NCBI GenBank assembly: GCA_002389765.1
Contig: DGQM01000026.1
Span: forward strand, 1,873-65,872
Source: Bacteroidetes bacterium UBA4414
GTDB taxonomy: Bacteria; Bacteroidota; Bacteroidia; Chitinophagales; Chitinophagaceae
Reading direction: 5' to 3'
DNA: 64,000 nt
Positions within the stretch are counted from its first letter, which is position 1. Each line of letters starts with the position of its first letter. The notes below the pieces were generated by a model, which was not told the origin of the DNA, ran no database searches, and was given only the letters and a program-made list of their open reading frames with translations. Shown here piece by piece: positions 38,235 through 47,102 of this stretch. The translations under genes and the position numbers were made by a program.

Positions 38235-41019
38235 ACCTCAGATATACTTTAAAACTGGTTCCTTTATTTTCTTCACTCTCTACCTCTATCCTGCCACCCA
38301 TTGCCTCTACCTGGTTTTTGGTAATGAACAACCCTATACCACGCGCATCATCATTGCCGTGAAAGGTTTTGTACATACCAAACAGCTTGTGCTTCATACG
38401 TTTCAGGTCCATGCCAATACCATTGTCTGTAAACTCCAGTTCTACGGTTCCGTCCTTTACAATTGCATGCACGCGCACATAAGCTTCTCTATCATCAGAC
38501 TTATATTTTATGCCATTGGTGAGGAAATTGAGCACAATACTATCCATATATGCATCCACACCTGCTACATAGAGCGTATCATCAATATCGTTTTCTATGC
38601 GCACGTTTTTCTCTTGTGCTATGGCTCTGATGTTTTGTATGGCAGCATCTACTACACTGCGCAGGTGTATCGGCTTCAGGTTTTCGCCAACGGCATTGTT
38701 CATAACCACTACCTCGTTCAGATGCACAATGGTATCGCGCAGGTTGTTGGCCGATTGCAGCAGATTTTTCAACAGTTCATCTTCCGCTTTTTCTTCATTC
38801 TCTTGCAAGAAGAGGTCTAACAGTATAGATATATTGCCCGAATGTGAACGCAGGTTGTGCGACACGATGTGCGCAAAGTTGCGTAGCCTTTCGTTCTGTG
38901 CATTTGTTACATCAAGCAGCGATTTTATTTCGCGCTCTACACGCTTTATCTCACTAATGTCTGCTGCTATACCCAGATAGCCTACTATCTCACCCTTTTC
39001 GCGCACGGCAGTAACGGTAAGCTGTACAGGAAACTGTGTACCGTCTTTGCGCACATAGGTCCACTCGCGGGTTTCGTATGGTTGCACTTTTGGCAATTCT
39101 GTAAACACATCAAAATCCCGAACTGTTTTGCCAAGCTGTGCAGACAGTTCTGCGCCACGCGCTTCCATTTCTTCGGCTATATGCAAAATACCCGGTGTCT
39201 TCGCATGCAGCATTTCCTCCCTACTATAGCCCAACAGGTTTTCTGCACCTACGTTGAAGCTGGTTATCACCCCCTTCACATCTGTACTGATGATACTTAC
39301 TTGTGTACTTGCATTCAGGATGCCCTCCAGTTTATCCAGCGTTTGTGCCAGTTTGTTTTGGGTGATGCGTTGCGTGTTGATGTCTGTTATCTGAGATACA
39401 AAATGTTTAGGGTTGCCCGCTGCATCGCGCACCAGCGATACGGACAGTATTGCCCAGATGTATTCGCCGTTTTTATGTTTATAGCGTTTTTCCAGTTGAT
39501 AGTATTGTCGTTTGCCCTCCAGCAGCTCATTTACCAAAGCTACATCGGGGGCAATATCATCGGGATGGGTAATATCCTGAAACGTAAGCCGTAATAATTC
39601 TTCGGCAGTATAGCCAAGTATAGTGCTGATAGCCGCATTTACCGTAACCCATTTACCCTCCAGCGATATGATGGCAATACCTGTAGGCGATGCCTCGAAC
39701 GCACCACGAAATTGCGATTCGCTCAGTACCAATTGCTGTGCCGTTTTCTTGCGCGCAGTAATATCTTCGGTATACATGATGATGCCACCTACCTGTCCTT
39801 CGGATGCATACCACGGGCGCACATCCCAAGCCAACCACTGCTCGCTGCCATCTTCGCGCAGAAAAGGAGCATCGTCATTTTTGTTAACTGCACCTGCCAG
39901 ACATTCGCGGTGTATCTGCTTCCAGTCTTCACCTATTTCAGGAAATATATCGTAGTGCGATTTACCGATGATATCCATACCCTGCAATCCGTAATCACTT
40001 ATCCATTTTTGCGATGCAGCCACATAGCACATATTCGCATCGAACATAGCAATAGCAGTAGGCGCTTCGTTTACAAATATCTGATTGCGCATATTACTCT
40101 TCTTCAGCTCGCGGGTGCGTATTTCTACCTCTTCTTCCAGCATGGCATTCAGGTTGCGCAGCTCTCCCTCGGCTTTCTTTCTTTTAGCATCTATAGTATT
40201 GAGCCTGTTGGCCGTATTGCGTATCAGCAAGAGGCTTGCCAGTATAAACGACAGGGCATAGAGCGCTGCACCTATCTCTACAGACAATGCATGCCTTGTA
40301 TATACATAAAACCACAATGCCCCCAGTACAATTACAATAGCAAACATGACAGGGAACAGGCGCTTTGCCATAAGGCTACCTATGTCATTACCATGAAACA
40401 AACGTGCATAGCCCACATCGGGCAACAGTGCAGACGACACTACCGATAACAACAATAACATCAACGCTGTATTGATAGCCATACCGGTAATGAAGGTCAT
40501 GGTATAAAAACCCGGCACACGGAATATATGGCCGAATAATGCGAATGCGGCGATGATGGTAATCAAGTGAAACACCCCCTGCGATATACGCTTTACAGTG
40601 CTACTGTTTGACAATACCCCAAGATGCCCCACATTCAGCAACGCAATGCAGATGGTTGTAATAAATGCCATACGCCCCGGATAGGGTGTCTGCTCATTTA
40701 CCACATCTTTAAAAAGTAATTCGTCTATCCCCAGTGCTGTATTAAAAACATACTCCAGCATGGTGAGCAATGCTATCAGCAGGGATGTTATGATTGCTAT
40801 TGTATATAGCCGCTTTTCGTTTGGCTGTTGCCTGTGGTAATAATAAATACCACCCGCACTCAACAGCAAACAAACAGCCGTATTTGCCTTCATGCTGATG
40901 CCGTTGGGTATTACACTTTTCAGCACTGTAACATCGCCCACCCAACCTACTAATACCAGTGCAGCAACTGACATTACAAACAAAGACAATACCCGAACAA
41001 ATTTTCGCTCTATCTGCAT
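38218..41019 (-). CDS. Multi-PAS membrane histidine kinase
   Basis: ATG 41019 (MQIERKFVRVLSLFVMSVAA) is chosen over the frame start at 41064 because a promoter and palindrome lie between them. About eight membrane helices occupy the first 280 residues, followed by a coiled coil. Three PAS domains come next (NEAPTAIAMFDANMCYVAAS; ASPTGIAIISLEGKWVTVNA; VSIISTDVKGVITSFNVGAE), then the kinase core with FAHIVSHNLRSHSGNISILL (phospho-His) and ATP-binding boxes IVLNFLTNGIKY and DNGIGMDLKRM. Coupled to the receiver gene at 37830. Signal unknown. Confidence 0.9.
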   Translation of the reverse strand: MQIERKFVRVLSLFVMSVAALVLVGWVGDVTVLKSVIPNGISMKANTAVCLLLSAGGIYYYHRQQPNEKRLYTIAIITSLLIALLTMLEYVFNTALGIDELLFKDVVNEQTPYPGRMAFITTICIALLNVGHLGVLSNSSTVKRISQGVFHLITIIAAFALFGHIFRVPGFYTMTFITGMAINTALMLLLLSVVSSALLPDVGYARLFHGNDIGSLMAKRLFPVMFAIVIVLGALWFYVYTRHALSVEIGAALYALSFILASLLLIRNTANRLNTIDAKRKKAEGELRNLNAMLEEEVEIRTRELKKSNMRNQIFVNEAPTAIAMFDANMCYVAASQKWISDYGLQGMDIIGKSHYDIFPEIGEDWKQIHRECLAGAVNKNDDAPFLREDGSEQWLAWDVRPWYASEGQVGGIIMYTEDITARKKTAQQLVLSESQFRGAFEASPTGIAIISLEGKWVTVNAAISTILGYTAEELLRLTFQDITHPDDIAPDVALVNELLEGKRQYYQLEKRYKHKNGEYIWAILSVSLVRDAAGNPKHFVSQITDINTQRITQNKLAQTLDKLEGILNASTQVSIISTDVKGVITSFNVGAENLLGYSREEMLHAKTPGILHIAEEMEARGAELSAQLGKTVRDFDVFTELPKVQPYETREWTYVRKDGTQFPVQLTVTAVREKGEIVGYLGIAADISEIKRVEREIKSLLDVTNAQNERLRNFAHIVSHNLRSHSGNISILLDLFLQENEEKAEDELLKNLLQSANNLRDTIVHLNEVVVMNNAVGENLKPIHLRSVVDAAIQNIRAIAQEKNVRIENDIDDTLYVAGVDAYMDSIVLNFLTNGIKYKSDDREAYVRVHAIVKDGTVELEFTDNGIGMDLKRMKHKLFGMYKTFHGNDDARGIGLFITKNQVEAMGGRIEVESEENKGTSFKVYLRYAQKD

Positions 41020-41024
41020 CAATG

Positions 41025-41056
41025 CGAATATACTCACAATATTGTCTGACAATATT
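41025..41056 (-). promoter_or_regulatory. Promoter and 19-bp palindrome before the PAS histidine kinase
   Basis: AATATTGTC-T-GACAATATT (41038-41056) is a perfect dyad. On the minus strand a TTG inside it and TATATTCG (41032-41025) are 17 bases apart and end 5 bases before the ATG at 41019. This suggests a repressor-type operator over a nearly leaderless promoter. Confidence 0.5.
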
Positions 41057-41095
41057 AGTGCCAATCAAATAATCGCGCTAAAGTTTCTGTATAAT

Positions 41096-41626
41096 CTAAT
41101 TATTGCTCAATGCCTTCTTTATTCTTGTCAATTGCCTGAAGTGATGTTTGATGTGCATCTCTGCACTGTGAAACCATTGTAAGGCATTGAACCATCCACC
41201 TGCCCAGTGTGCAATACGTATGTTTGTAGCTGCATTATTGAGCCTTTCTGCAATAGCCTCCATTTGCGCTTGTGCTTCCAGCAGATTGGCTATGGCAGTT
41301 TCTTTACTTACAGCTACAGGAGTATATATATTGCCGGTGTTGGGTGGAATGTTTTTAATCCTTAGCCTTACAGGCGGGAAAGCCCCCATAAAGCTGAACA
41401 CTGCTGCACCAAAACCTGAGTGTCCGCTTTCGCCCTTGCCATCACAACAAAGCATTGCATTTTCTACACATTTAATGGTAGTATGATAAAGATGGTCTGC
41501 AACCTGCGCCACACTCCACTCTCCCGATGCTGATTTTGTAAATGCCTCTTCGGGAAAATGTTGTAACTCCTGTACCCATAGTGCGGTGTGCTGCTTGTAT
41601 TTGTGTAGTATATCTGCGGCTTTCAC
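41096..41626 (-). CDS. DinB-like damage-inducible-family protein (DinB_2 type)
   Basis: 176 residues. The opening ADILHKYKQHTALWVQELQH, then SGEWSVAQVADHLYHTTIKC with a metal-type His, and WFNALQWFHSAEMHIKHHFR near the end are typical of the DinB_2 four-helix bundle. Metal ligands are probably the His residues in DHLYH and HIKHH. The exact reaction is unknown; members act as thiol-dependent transferases or are uncharacterised. Upstream of the PAS kinase, 32 bases from its longest frame. Confidence 0.82.
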   Translation of the reverse strand: MKAADILHKYKQHTALWVQELQHFPEEAFTKSASGEWSVAQVADHLYHTTIKCVENAMLCCDGKGESGHSGFGAAVFSFMGAFPPVRLRIKNIPPNTGNIYTPVAVSKETAIANLLEAQAQMEAIAERLNNAATNIRIAHWAGGWFNALQWFHSAEMHIKHHFRQLTRIKKALSNN

Positions 41627-41688
41627 TTGCTTGTTGTTTGCGGCAAAATTATGCTATGAGCTATTTGCTGCATTGTAAATTTTAGACA

Positions 41689-42483
41689 TCAGGCAAAACC
41701 AAAAAAGTCGTCAAGCGTATCTTTGGCACTGAACTGTATTGAAGGTGTGACACCTGCAAAATAGCTGAAATCTTTGATGAAATGTGCCTGATCATAATAG
41801 CCGCAACTATGCAAAACCTGCATCCAGTTGGCTTTTTGCAACGCACGTACTTGTGCAAATGCGCTATAGAATCTATGCACCCGTGCAAAAGCTTTGGGAG
41901 ATAAGCCCACATGTTTGGCAAACAGCCTTTCTAATTGCTTGTAAGACACACCAACCTGGCGTGCTATATCTTCTACTACCACATCTCCTTTTGCTTCCAT
42001 TACAATGCCCGTAGCCTGCAATGCCTTTTCTGCACCTGCATCTGTGCACAGCAGTGCAAGCAATAATGCTTCTGTATATTTTATTCTATCGGCATCTGTA
42101 CTTGCGGTTGTAAGCGACTGCTGTATATCGGACAGTTTATTATTAATAGCTGTGAGGGGTATAAAGCTGTTTACCAAGTCCGAAGCCTTTACCCCACTGA
42201 ATAAAAACTCACTGCCGGGCATCAGCCTGATGCCTATCATACGCACTATACCGGGTTGCTGCAACAGCAAAGGTCTTGTACGCTGCCCGAACAGAACGCT
42301 GCCGTCAATTATGCTGATGCTACCATCATGCGACACAAGTTTATATGGCTCGCCGAGGTTTATCATTATGTCGCTATAACCATCGGGTAGCATTTTGGTA
42401 TTGTGCGGAATGGCAGCAGCATCTATAAACCAATAGCAAACTACAAGCCCCTGCAATTGTGCATCTACAGGTTTGTGAAACAT
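41689..42483 (-). CDS. AraC-family transcriptional regulator
   Basis: ATG 42483 (MFHKPVDAQLQGLVVCYWFI) is preferred over the frame start at 42546. Residues 1-130 form the DUF6597-like N-terminal domain (LPDGYSDIMINLGEPYKLVS, IVRMIGIRLMPGSEFLFSGV). The C-terminal double HTH is at about 165-255 (VEDIARQVGVSYKQLERLFA, KHVGLSPKAFARVHRF, LHSCGYYDQAHFIKDFSYFA, GVTPSIQF). The effector and targets are unknown. A hairpin lies in the leader at 42531-42572. Confidence 0.9.
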   Translation of the reverse strand: MFHKPVDAQLQGLVVCYWFIDAAAIPHNTKMLPDGYSDIMINLGEPYKLVSHDGSISIIDGSVLFGQRTRPLLLQQPGIVRMIGIRLMPGSEFLFSGVKASDLVNSFIPLTAINNKLSDIQQSLTTASTDADRIKYTEALLLALLCTDAGAEKALQATGIVMEAKGDVVVEDIARQVGVSYKQLERLFAKHVGLSPKAFARVHRFYSAFAQVRALQKANWMQVLHSCGYYDQAHFIKDFSYFAGVTPSIQFSAKDTLDDFFGFA

Positions 42484-42531
42484 AACTGAAAAATATCTAT
42501 TTCTGCCACAACGTACAAACCGTAAATAAAA

Positions 42532-42570
42532 AACGGGCATCCGCAACCTGGAAAGGACGCAGTGCCCGTT
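42532..42570 (-). terminator. Terminator-like hairpin in the leader of the AraC gene
   Basis: On the minus strand AACGGGCA (42570-42563) pairs with TGCCCGTT (42539-42532), 8 bp, around a 23-base loop, followed by TTTTTT (to 42528). It is a second hairpin about 75 bases past the stronger terminator of the VOC gene and 48 bases before the AraC start. It may be a back-up terminator or attenuator. Confidence 0.45.
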
Positions 42571-42645
42571 CTTACTACATCGTAAGAAGAATCAATAATA
42601 AAACAGCCGCACCTCACATTACCCCTATGTACCCTGCAAGATTTT

Positions 42646-42680
42646 TTAAAAAAAATCCCCCCGCTTTTCAGCAGGGGGAT
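42646..42680 (-). terminator. Rho-independent terminator
   Basis: On the minus strand ATCCCCCTGC pairs with GCGGGGGGAT around TGAAAA and is followed by a run of T (42655-42649). It closes the VOC-family gene 30 bases after its stop. Confidence 0.85.
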
Positions 42681-42709
42681 GTACTTAATTTTCCGTTAGG
42701 GGATAAATA

Positions 42710-43150
42710 TTATGCTTGTTGTTGTTGCTCGTTGTAGCTTACCATCCACGATACGCCAAACTTGTCTGCACACATACCGAAATAGTCTCCCCAGAATGTC
42801 ATGGCCATTGGCATAGTAGCATGCCCGCCTGCAGAAAGGCCTGCGTACAATTTGTCTGCCTCTTCTTTGCTTGATGCACCTACGTAGATAGAAAAATTAT
42901 TACCTGTCTGAAAGCTGCTTGCCCATTCGCCACCTGTATCGCTACCCATCAGCGATGTTTCTTTGCTGATAGGCAAGCCTACGTGCATGATGCGGTTGGC
43001 ATGCTCTGCAGGCATCTGATTGCCTTCTGTTGGTGGCATATCGCTGAAACGCCCCATGTAAGAGAACTCTCCACCGAAAACCGACTTATAAAAATTGAAT
43101 GCTTCTTCGCAATTACCATCAAAATTGAGGTAAACATTTACTGTTGCCAT
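42710..43150 (-). CDS. VOC-family (PhnB/glyoxalase-like) protein
   Basis: 146 residues, two beta-alpha-beta-beta-beta modules as in 3-demethylubiquinone-9 methyltransferase-like/PhnB proteins: VNVYLNFDGNCEEAFNFYKS then VFGGEFSYMGRF, IMHVGLPISKETSLMGSDTG and the closing MAMTFWGDYFGMCADKFGVS. The family binds small molecules, sometimes with a metal. A Gln-rich tail ends the protein. No signal peptide. Substrate unknown. Followed by a strong terminator. Confidence 0.9.
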   Translation of the reverse strand: MATVNVYLNFDGNCEEAFNFYKSVFGGEFSYMGRFSDMPPTEGNQMPAEHANRIMHVGLPISKETSLMGSDTGGEWASSFQTGNNFSIYVGASSKEEADKLYAGLSAGGHATMPMAMTFWGDYFGMCADKFGVSWMVSYNEQQQQA

Positions 43151-43276
43151 TGTGTACGGTGTTTTTTTTGAGTGAGGGCTAAAGGTAGGCAGAAAGCAAA
43201 TGCTGTATTTTAAATTTTAAACATTTTTAAGTTTTTGCATTCACATAAAAACGGGGAATTAACCCAAAGCTAAAAA

Positions 43277-44044
43277 CTACCCCTTTTTGCAAACTACTAA
43301 CCTGATAGAACCATGAAAGAATGGCTGTGTGCGCAGGTGTCCGTATTTGCGGTCCCACTCGCCGTTTGCCAATTCATCTGCCAGATGCTGCACGTGTTGT
43401 TTAATTGTTTCTGCATCTACAAAGCCCCATGCAGATTGCGCATTGCGCACGTTCTCATCCAGAAAAGCCTCTGGCCTGCCATAGAATGCTTCCTGAAATC
43501 CATCTACACAATCAAGCGGTATTGGCACATCCAACACCTCGCATTTATCAGCACCCAAACAATCGGTAATAAAACCAATTTCAGGATAGCGTTTCTTTTC
43601 TGCTGCTATTACAGCGGGGAAATAATATTCAGTCCATATGCTATCTAGTGCCGATGGATCGAAAGTGAGTACTACTACGGTATGCTTTGCTACGCGGTAC
43701 ATTTCCCTTAGCCCCGCAACTATATCGGGCCAGTGGTGGATGGTTACCATTGCCATGCAGGCATCAAAACTATTATCGTCAAAAGGCAGCGCATCTGCAT
43801 AGCCTATTATAGCGGGCACTTTACCCTGTTGTAACCGTTGGGCACGCATTACTGCAAATGGCTCTACAGCTACTACATAGCGGTCATCGGGCTCGTAAGA
43901 GCCTGCACCTGCGCCAATATTGAGAACGGATTGCGCACTACCCAGTGCGTTGTGTACCTGCGCTGCTATGCGCGGATCGGTTTGCCGGTGGCGGGCATAC
44001 TGCCTGCCATGTGCATCATAGTCATAAGTTGTTTCAATTTTCAT
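43277..44044 (-). CDS. Class I SAM-dependent methyltransferase, 255 aa
   Basis: ATG 44044 (MKIETTYDYDAHGRQYARHR) is preferred; the frame opens at 44089. The SAM-binding motif I is SAQSVLNIGAGAGSYEPDD, motif II acidic YVVAVEPF, and FDACMAMVTIHHWPD is the usual post-I helix with the HHW turn typical of UbiE/Methyltransf_11 enzymes. The C-terminal half (YGRPEAFLDENVRNAQSAWG) may set substrate choice. Substrate unknown. Stand-alone gene. Confidence 0.87.
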   Translation of the reverse strand: MKIETTYDYDAHGRQYARHRQTDPRIAAQVHNALGSAQSVLNIGAGAGSYEPDDRYVVAVEPFAVMRAQRLQQGKVPAIIGYADALPFDDNSFDACMAMVTIHHWPDIVAGLREMYRVAKHTVVVLTFDPSALDSIWTEYYFPAVIAAEKKRYPEIGFITDCLGADKCEVLDVPIPLDCVDGFQEAFYGRPEAFLDENVRNAQSAWGFVDAETIKQHVQHLADELANGEWDRKYGHLRTQPFFHGSIRLVVCKKG

Positions 44045-44153
44045 ACCCCAGAGGATGCAAAAATCAAACCAAAAGAAATGGGATTGCACCGAGTTAAGAA
44101 ATCTTTAGGAGAATGTGCCATCAACTGCAACCAGCAATTAATATATTCGCAAT

Positions 44154-44792
44154 ATGCTGAAAGATGAATTGCAATCTTATTTCGACAAAGTGTACGCAGG
44201 TTCAAAAATCGGCACCCCGCACTCTATTGGCGGAGATGTACATATTCGATTTGAACTGGGCGGCGACTTGAACAATGGCACTATCCAAAGAGTTCAGCAA
44301 GCTACAGACAGAGCAACTACCATATTTAACGATACATTTCCAAATTCGGATGCACTGATATATGTGCTGATATATGACTACGACAAATCGCACAACGGAT
44401 ATTTGTACGAGCAATTTCCCAAAGAACAATTTGCAAGATTCTACAATCAGACAGAAACAATCAATAACAACTATTTAATTGCGGATGAGGACGGCAATGA
44501 TAGTTTCGAGAAAGAAGAAATAAGACTGATAATCGGCAAACTACCAGTAGGCACAATAAACATCAGCAACGTACTAAACGGCATCGCCAATGCAGAGATG
44601 GGCTTCGACCCAAGCATTAACCAAAGCATATACTTCTTTGAACCTGTTACAGACCGCGGCTTTTATATGTACGATGACAGAGGCTGTTATGTATGGAGTA
44701 ATGATGCAGATAAAATACGTGACATCTACACTGTAAGAAACAACTGGATAGTTGACTATCACAGGGCTGAAATTGATGCGTACTTTTTATAG
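44154..44792 (+). CDS. DUF3885 protein, 212 aa
   Basis: The sequence matches DUF3885 by pattern: IRFELGGDLNNGTIQRVQQA, ATTIFNDTFPNSDALIYVLI and the C-terminal SIYFFEPVTDRGFYMYDDRG with YVWSNDADKIRDIYTVRNNW. No signal peptide or membrane segment. A TATATTCG element (44142-44149) lies 4 bases before the start codon, so the mRNA may be nearly leaderless. Often found near toxin or immunity-type genes; role unknown. Ends 46 bases before the stop of the converging zeta-like gene. Confidence 0.8.
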   Translation: MLKDELQSYFDKVYAGSKIGTPHSIGGDVHIRFELGGDLNNGTIQRVQQATDRATTIFNDTFPNSDALIYVLIYDYDKSHNGYLYEQFPKEQFARFYNQTETINNNYLIADEDGNDSFEKEEIRLIIGKLPVGTINISNVLNGIANAEMGFDPSINQSIYFFEPVTDRGFYMYDDRGCYVWSNDADKIRDIYTVRNNWIVDYHRAEIDAYFL

Positions 44793-44838
44793 TCACACCT
44801 TCAGTAAACCACGAAAGCCACGCGCAGCGTAGTGATTA

Positions 44839-45615
44839 CTATCCGTTTACCTTATCCGAATAATAGCGTACAAACCATTCAGGCACTTGCTCTTCATCTA
44901 TTTCATCCCATTTCTTTTTGCCCGACACCAATTTGAAATGCGCAAACATGGGTACATCTGTTTTACCGTCTTCCGAATTATCGAAATAAAACGCCTGATA
45001 GGCAAGTTGACTGGCATCGTACAGCAAATCGAGCGAGCGCTGATACCTGCCTCTTATTTTATCTTCGGGCACATCATGCCCGCCTTTTTTCTTTCTTGCT
45101 GAAACCCTGTACACATTGATATCTGCCGACTCTGTAGATACAAAATACAAATACACTTTGTAGCCTGCCTTCACAGCCTCTCGCATTATATCCAACTTGC
45201 TATGATGTGAAAACACCGTCTCGAAAGAAAACTTTTTACCTTCCTGCAATAATGTCTTTCGCAGAAAATCTGCCAGTATCTGTGCCAGCCTTTCTTTGGC
45301 TTGCGGCATCAATAATTTAATACTGTTTGCCCTGAAACGAAAAGAGGTTTCGAATGTTACAGCATCAAAACCATCGCCCACCAGACCCGATGCCATAGCC
45401 ATGTTTACAAACGCTTTGCGGTCTGTCTGCAAACTATAGTCATCAAAAGAAAAACTACCTTTTTCAAGGCTCACTGCAATATCGTCTGCATTGATGTAGA
45501 TACCGAAATCAATCGGTTGCCCGTCAACGCGCAGCTCTCGCAGGTATTTTATAACTGTACTTTTACCGGAACCATTAGGCCCCGCAAACACACGCATACG
45601 CAGTGTTTCAGACAT
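44839..45615 (-). CDS. Zeta-toxin-like P-loop kinase
   Basis: 258 residues. Walker A is FAGPNGSGKSTVIKYLRE (Lys18, Ser19), as in zeta toxins, which phosphorylate UDP-N-acetylglucosamine and block wall synthesis. Also matching are FDAVTFETSFRFRANSIKLL (substrate loop), VFSHHSKLDIMREAVKAGYK and YFVSTESADINVYRVSARKK with KGGHDVPEDKIRGRYQRSLD, the second half of zeta-like proteins. The start overlaps the stop of the small gene at 45615 by one base (TAATG), so the two are coupled. Toxin action is inferred, since non-toxin kinases share the fold. Confidence 0.82.
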   Translation of the reverse strand: MSETLRMRVFAGPNGSGKSTVIKYLRELRVDGQPIDFGIYINADDIAVSLEKGSFSFDDYSLQTDRKAFVNMAMASGLVGDGFDAVTFETSFRFRANSIKLLMPQAKERLAQILADFLRKTLLQEGKKFSFETVFSHHSKLDIMREAVKAGYKVYLYFVSTESADINVYRVSARKKKGGHDVPEDKIRGRYQRSLDLLYDASQLAYQAFYFDNSEDGKTDVPMFAHFKLVSGKKKWDEIDEEQVPEWFVRYYSDKVNG

Positions 45616-45818
45616 TAGTCGAGATGAATTTTGCGGCGCCTGCCCGATGTTGCGATTTGAGATATTTTTTCAATTACGTTGCCATTCGCATCCATCTTCA
45701 CTACCCATCCGTCTTTCGCAACTACGTTGTAGCCCATTACCTGCATTGTTTCCTTTGCTGCCATCTCAAATCCTTTTTGAGCAGCATTTGCAGTGGCACG
45801 TTTTGTGAGGTATGCCAT
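45615..45818 (-). CDS. Small basic protein coupled to zeta-like kinase, possible antitoxin, 67 aa
   Basis: ATG 45818 (MAYLTKRATANAAQKGFEMA) is preferred over the frame start at 45869. The sequence continues with TMQVMGYNVVAKDGWVVKMD and ends SGRRRKIHLD. Its stop overlaps the kinase start by one base (TAATG), the usual sign of an antitoxin-toxin pair, but it does not resemble a known epsilon antitoxin. It could instead be an unrelated small partner. No signal peptide. Confidence 0.55.
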   Translation of the reverse strand: MAYLTKRATANAAQKGFEMAAKETMQVMGYNVVAKDGWVVKMDANGNVIEKISQIATSGRRRKIHLD

Positions 45819-45924
45819 TTTATTTACCCTGCCTCCGCTTTTCCTTTTCCGCTTAGTGATAATACCCATAGTATAAAGTTACAAAAAACTTCGTTTGTAT
45901 AATTCCGCATTGTGTTAAAACCTG

Positions 45925-46485
45925 TCACACCCTCAGCACACCACGAAACCCGCGGGCAGCATAGTAAGACTCTGCACCGTTGTGGTAAAGGAATACGGTA
46001 TCGTAGCGCCTATCGCAGAAGACAGCACCACCAAGCTTGCGGATGGCATCGGGTGTTTGTATCCAGCTGGATGTCTTAAGGTCGAACGCACCGAGGGTTT
46101 GCAGCATGCGGTATTGTTCTTCGTCCAGCAATTCAATACCCATATCGGCAGCCATGTTTACGGCACTGTTGGCAGGCTTGTGTTCTTTGCGGCTCTCGAG
46201 CGCCTCGTGGTCGTAACAAATACTGCGGCGGCCTTTAGGGCTTTCTGCTGCGCAATCAAAGAACAGGTATTCGCCCGTCTTTTTATCCATGCCTACCACA
46301 TCGGGCTCGCCACCTGTCATCTCCATTTCGTTGAGCGACCATAGTTTGTCGGCATGTTTATTCAACTTGCTTTCAACATCTGCCCATGCAATGCCTTTGT
46401 GGCGTTTTGCATTTTTCTCAAAACGAGCTTTCAATATATCAAGCAGTTCTTTGCTTTGCGATGTGGTGAGTTTGTTCTTTGGCAT
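45925..46485 (-). CDS. DUF4256 protein, 186 aa
   Basis: Matches DUF4256: SKELLDILKARFEKNAKRHK, IAWADVESKLNKHADKLWSL, GGEPDVVGMDKKTGEYLFFD and DCAAESPKGRRSICYDHEAL, ending in YNGAESYYAARGFRG-type residues (YHNGAESYYAARGFRGVLRV). Conserved acidic and Cys positions suggest an enzyme, but none is described. It is the last gene of the ArsR operon (48286 to 45925), 20 bases after the YdeI gene. Confidence 0.88.
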   Translation of the reverse strand: MPKNKLTTSQSKELLDILKARFEKNAKRHKGIAWADVESKLNKHADKLWSLNEMEMTGGEPDVVGMDKKTGEYLFFDCAAESPKGRRSICYDHEALESRKEHKPANSAVNMAADMGIELLDEEQYRMLQTLGAFDLKTSSWIQTPDAIRKLGGAVFCDRRYDTVFLYHNGAESYYAARGFRGVLRV

Positions 46486-46505
46486 GATGTTATTTTTTTT
46501 ATCTA

Positions 46506-47093
46506 CTAATCATTCAACCCCTTACCAATCAATATATCGGGTGTAGCTTTTTCTATTCTGGCTTCTCGGGTTTTGGTTTGTTTGGGTGCGGCAAAGTGCA
46601 GCAGGTAGGCGCGTTGCCTGCCGGGTGTCAGTGCATAGAAGGCCGTTTTCAGTTTTTTGTTTTTATCCAGCACTCGCTGAAACTCTTCAGGCACAGGATA
46701 TTCTTCTACTTTCTTCAGTGCCACCTTCAGCCCTGCATCTTCTACCGCAATGGCATCGTATATATATGCTTTGATGGTAGCTGCCAGTTGTATTATCTGC
46801 TTTGCATCTGTAAAACGCATTTGCCTGGCAGACTGTACATTGGCTGTTTGCTGTATCAGCAATCCGTCTGCATCAGTCATCAGTGCACCTTTAAAAAACA
46901 GCAATGCGCAATACTCCTTAAAGCCGTGTATCAGCACAATATTACTACCGCCGTGCATGTAGCATGGCTGTCCCCATTTCAGTTGCTCATCCAGACCGCA
47001 GGCAAGTACTATCTTGCGCAGCTTGTCGTATTCCTTTGCCCACTGCCCGTCTTTCTCAAAAAAGAAATCAACCTTCGGATTGGTATTGCTCAT
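46506..47093 (-). CDS. YdeI-type protein (DUF1801 with C-terminal OmdA-like tail)
   Basis: 195 residues. The N-terminal DUF1801 domain (LRKIVLACGLDEQLKWGQPC, YMHGGSNIVLIHGFKEYCAL, FFKGALMTDADGLL) is joined to a C-terminal segment EYPVPEEFQRVLDKNKKLKT then AFYALTPGRQRAYLLHFAAP with KQTKTREARIEKATP, the pattern of YdeI/OmdA proteins. Members are linked to protection against antimicrobial peptides or stress. Fourth gene of the ArsR operon, 9 bases after DoxX. Confidence 0.88.
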   Translation of the reverse strand: MSNTNPKVDFFFEKDGQWAKEYDKLRKIVLACGLDEQLKWGQPCYMHGGSNIVLIHGFKEYCALLFFKGALMTDADGLLIQQTANVQSARQMRFTDAKQIIQLAATIKAYIYDAIAVEDAGLKVALKKVEEYPVPEEFQRVLDKNKKLKTAFYALTPGRQRAYLLHFAAPKQTKTREARIEKATPDILIGKGLND

Positions 47094-47102
47094 GTATTGA
47101 AG

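Noticed and set aside
37969..38820. A 283-codon plus-strand frame
   Set aside because: It lies antisense to the response regulator and PAS kinase, whose motifs are complete; the plus-strand product is Cys/His/Ile-rich and matches nothing.
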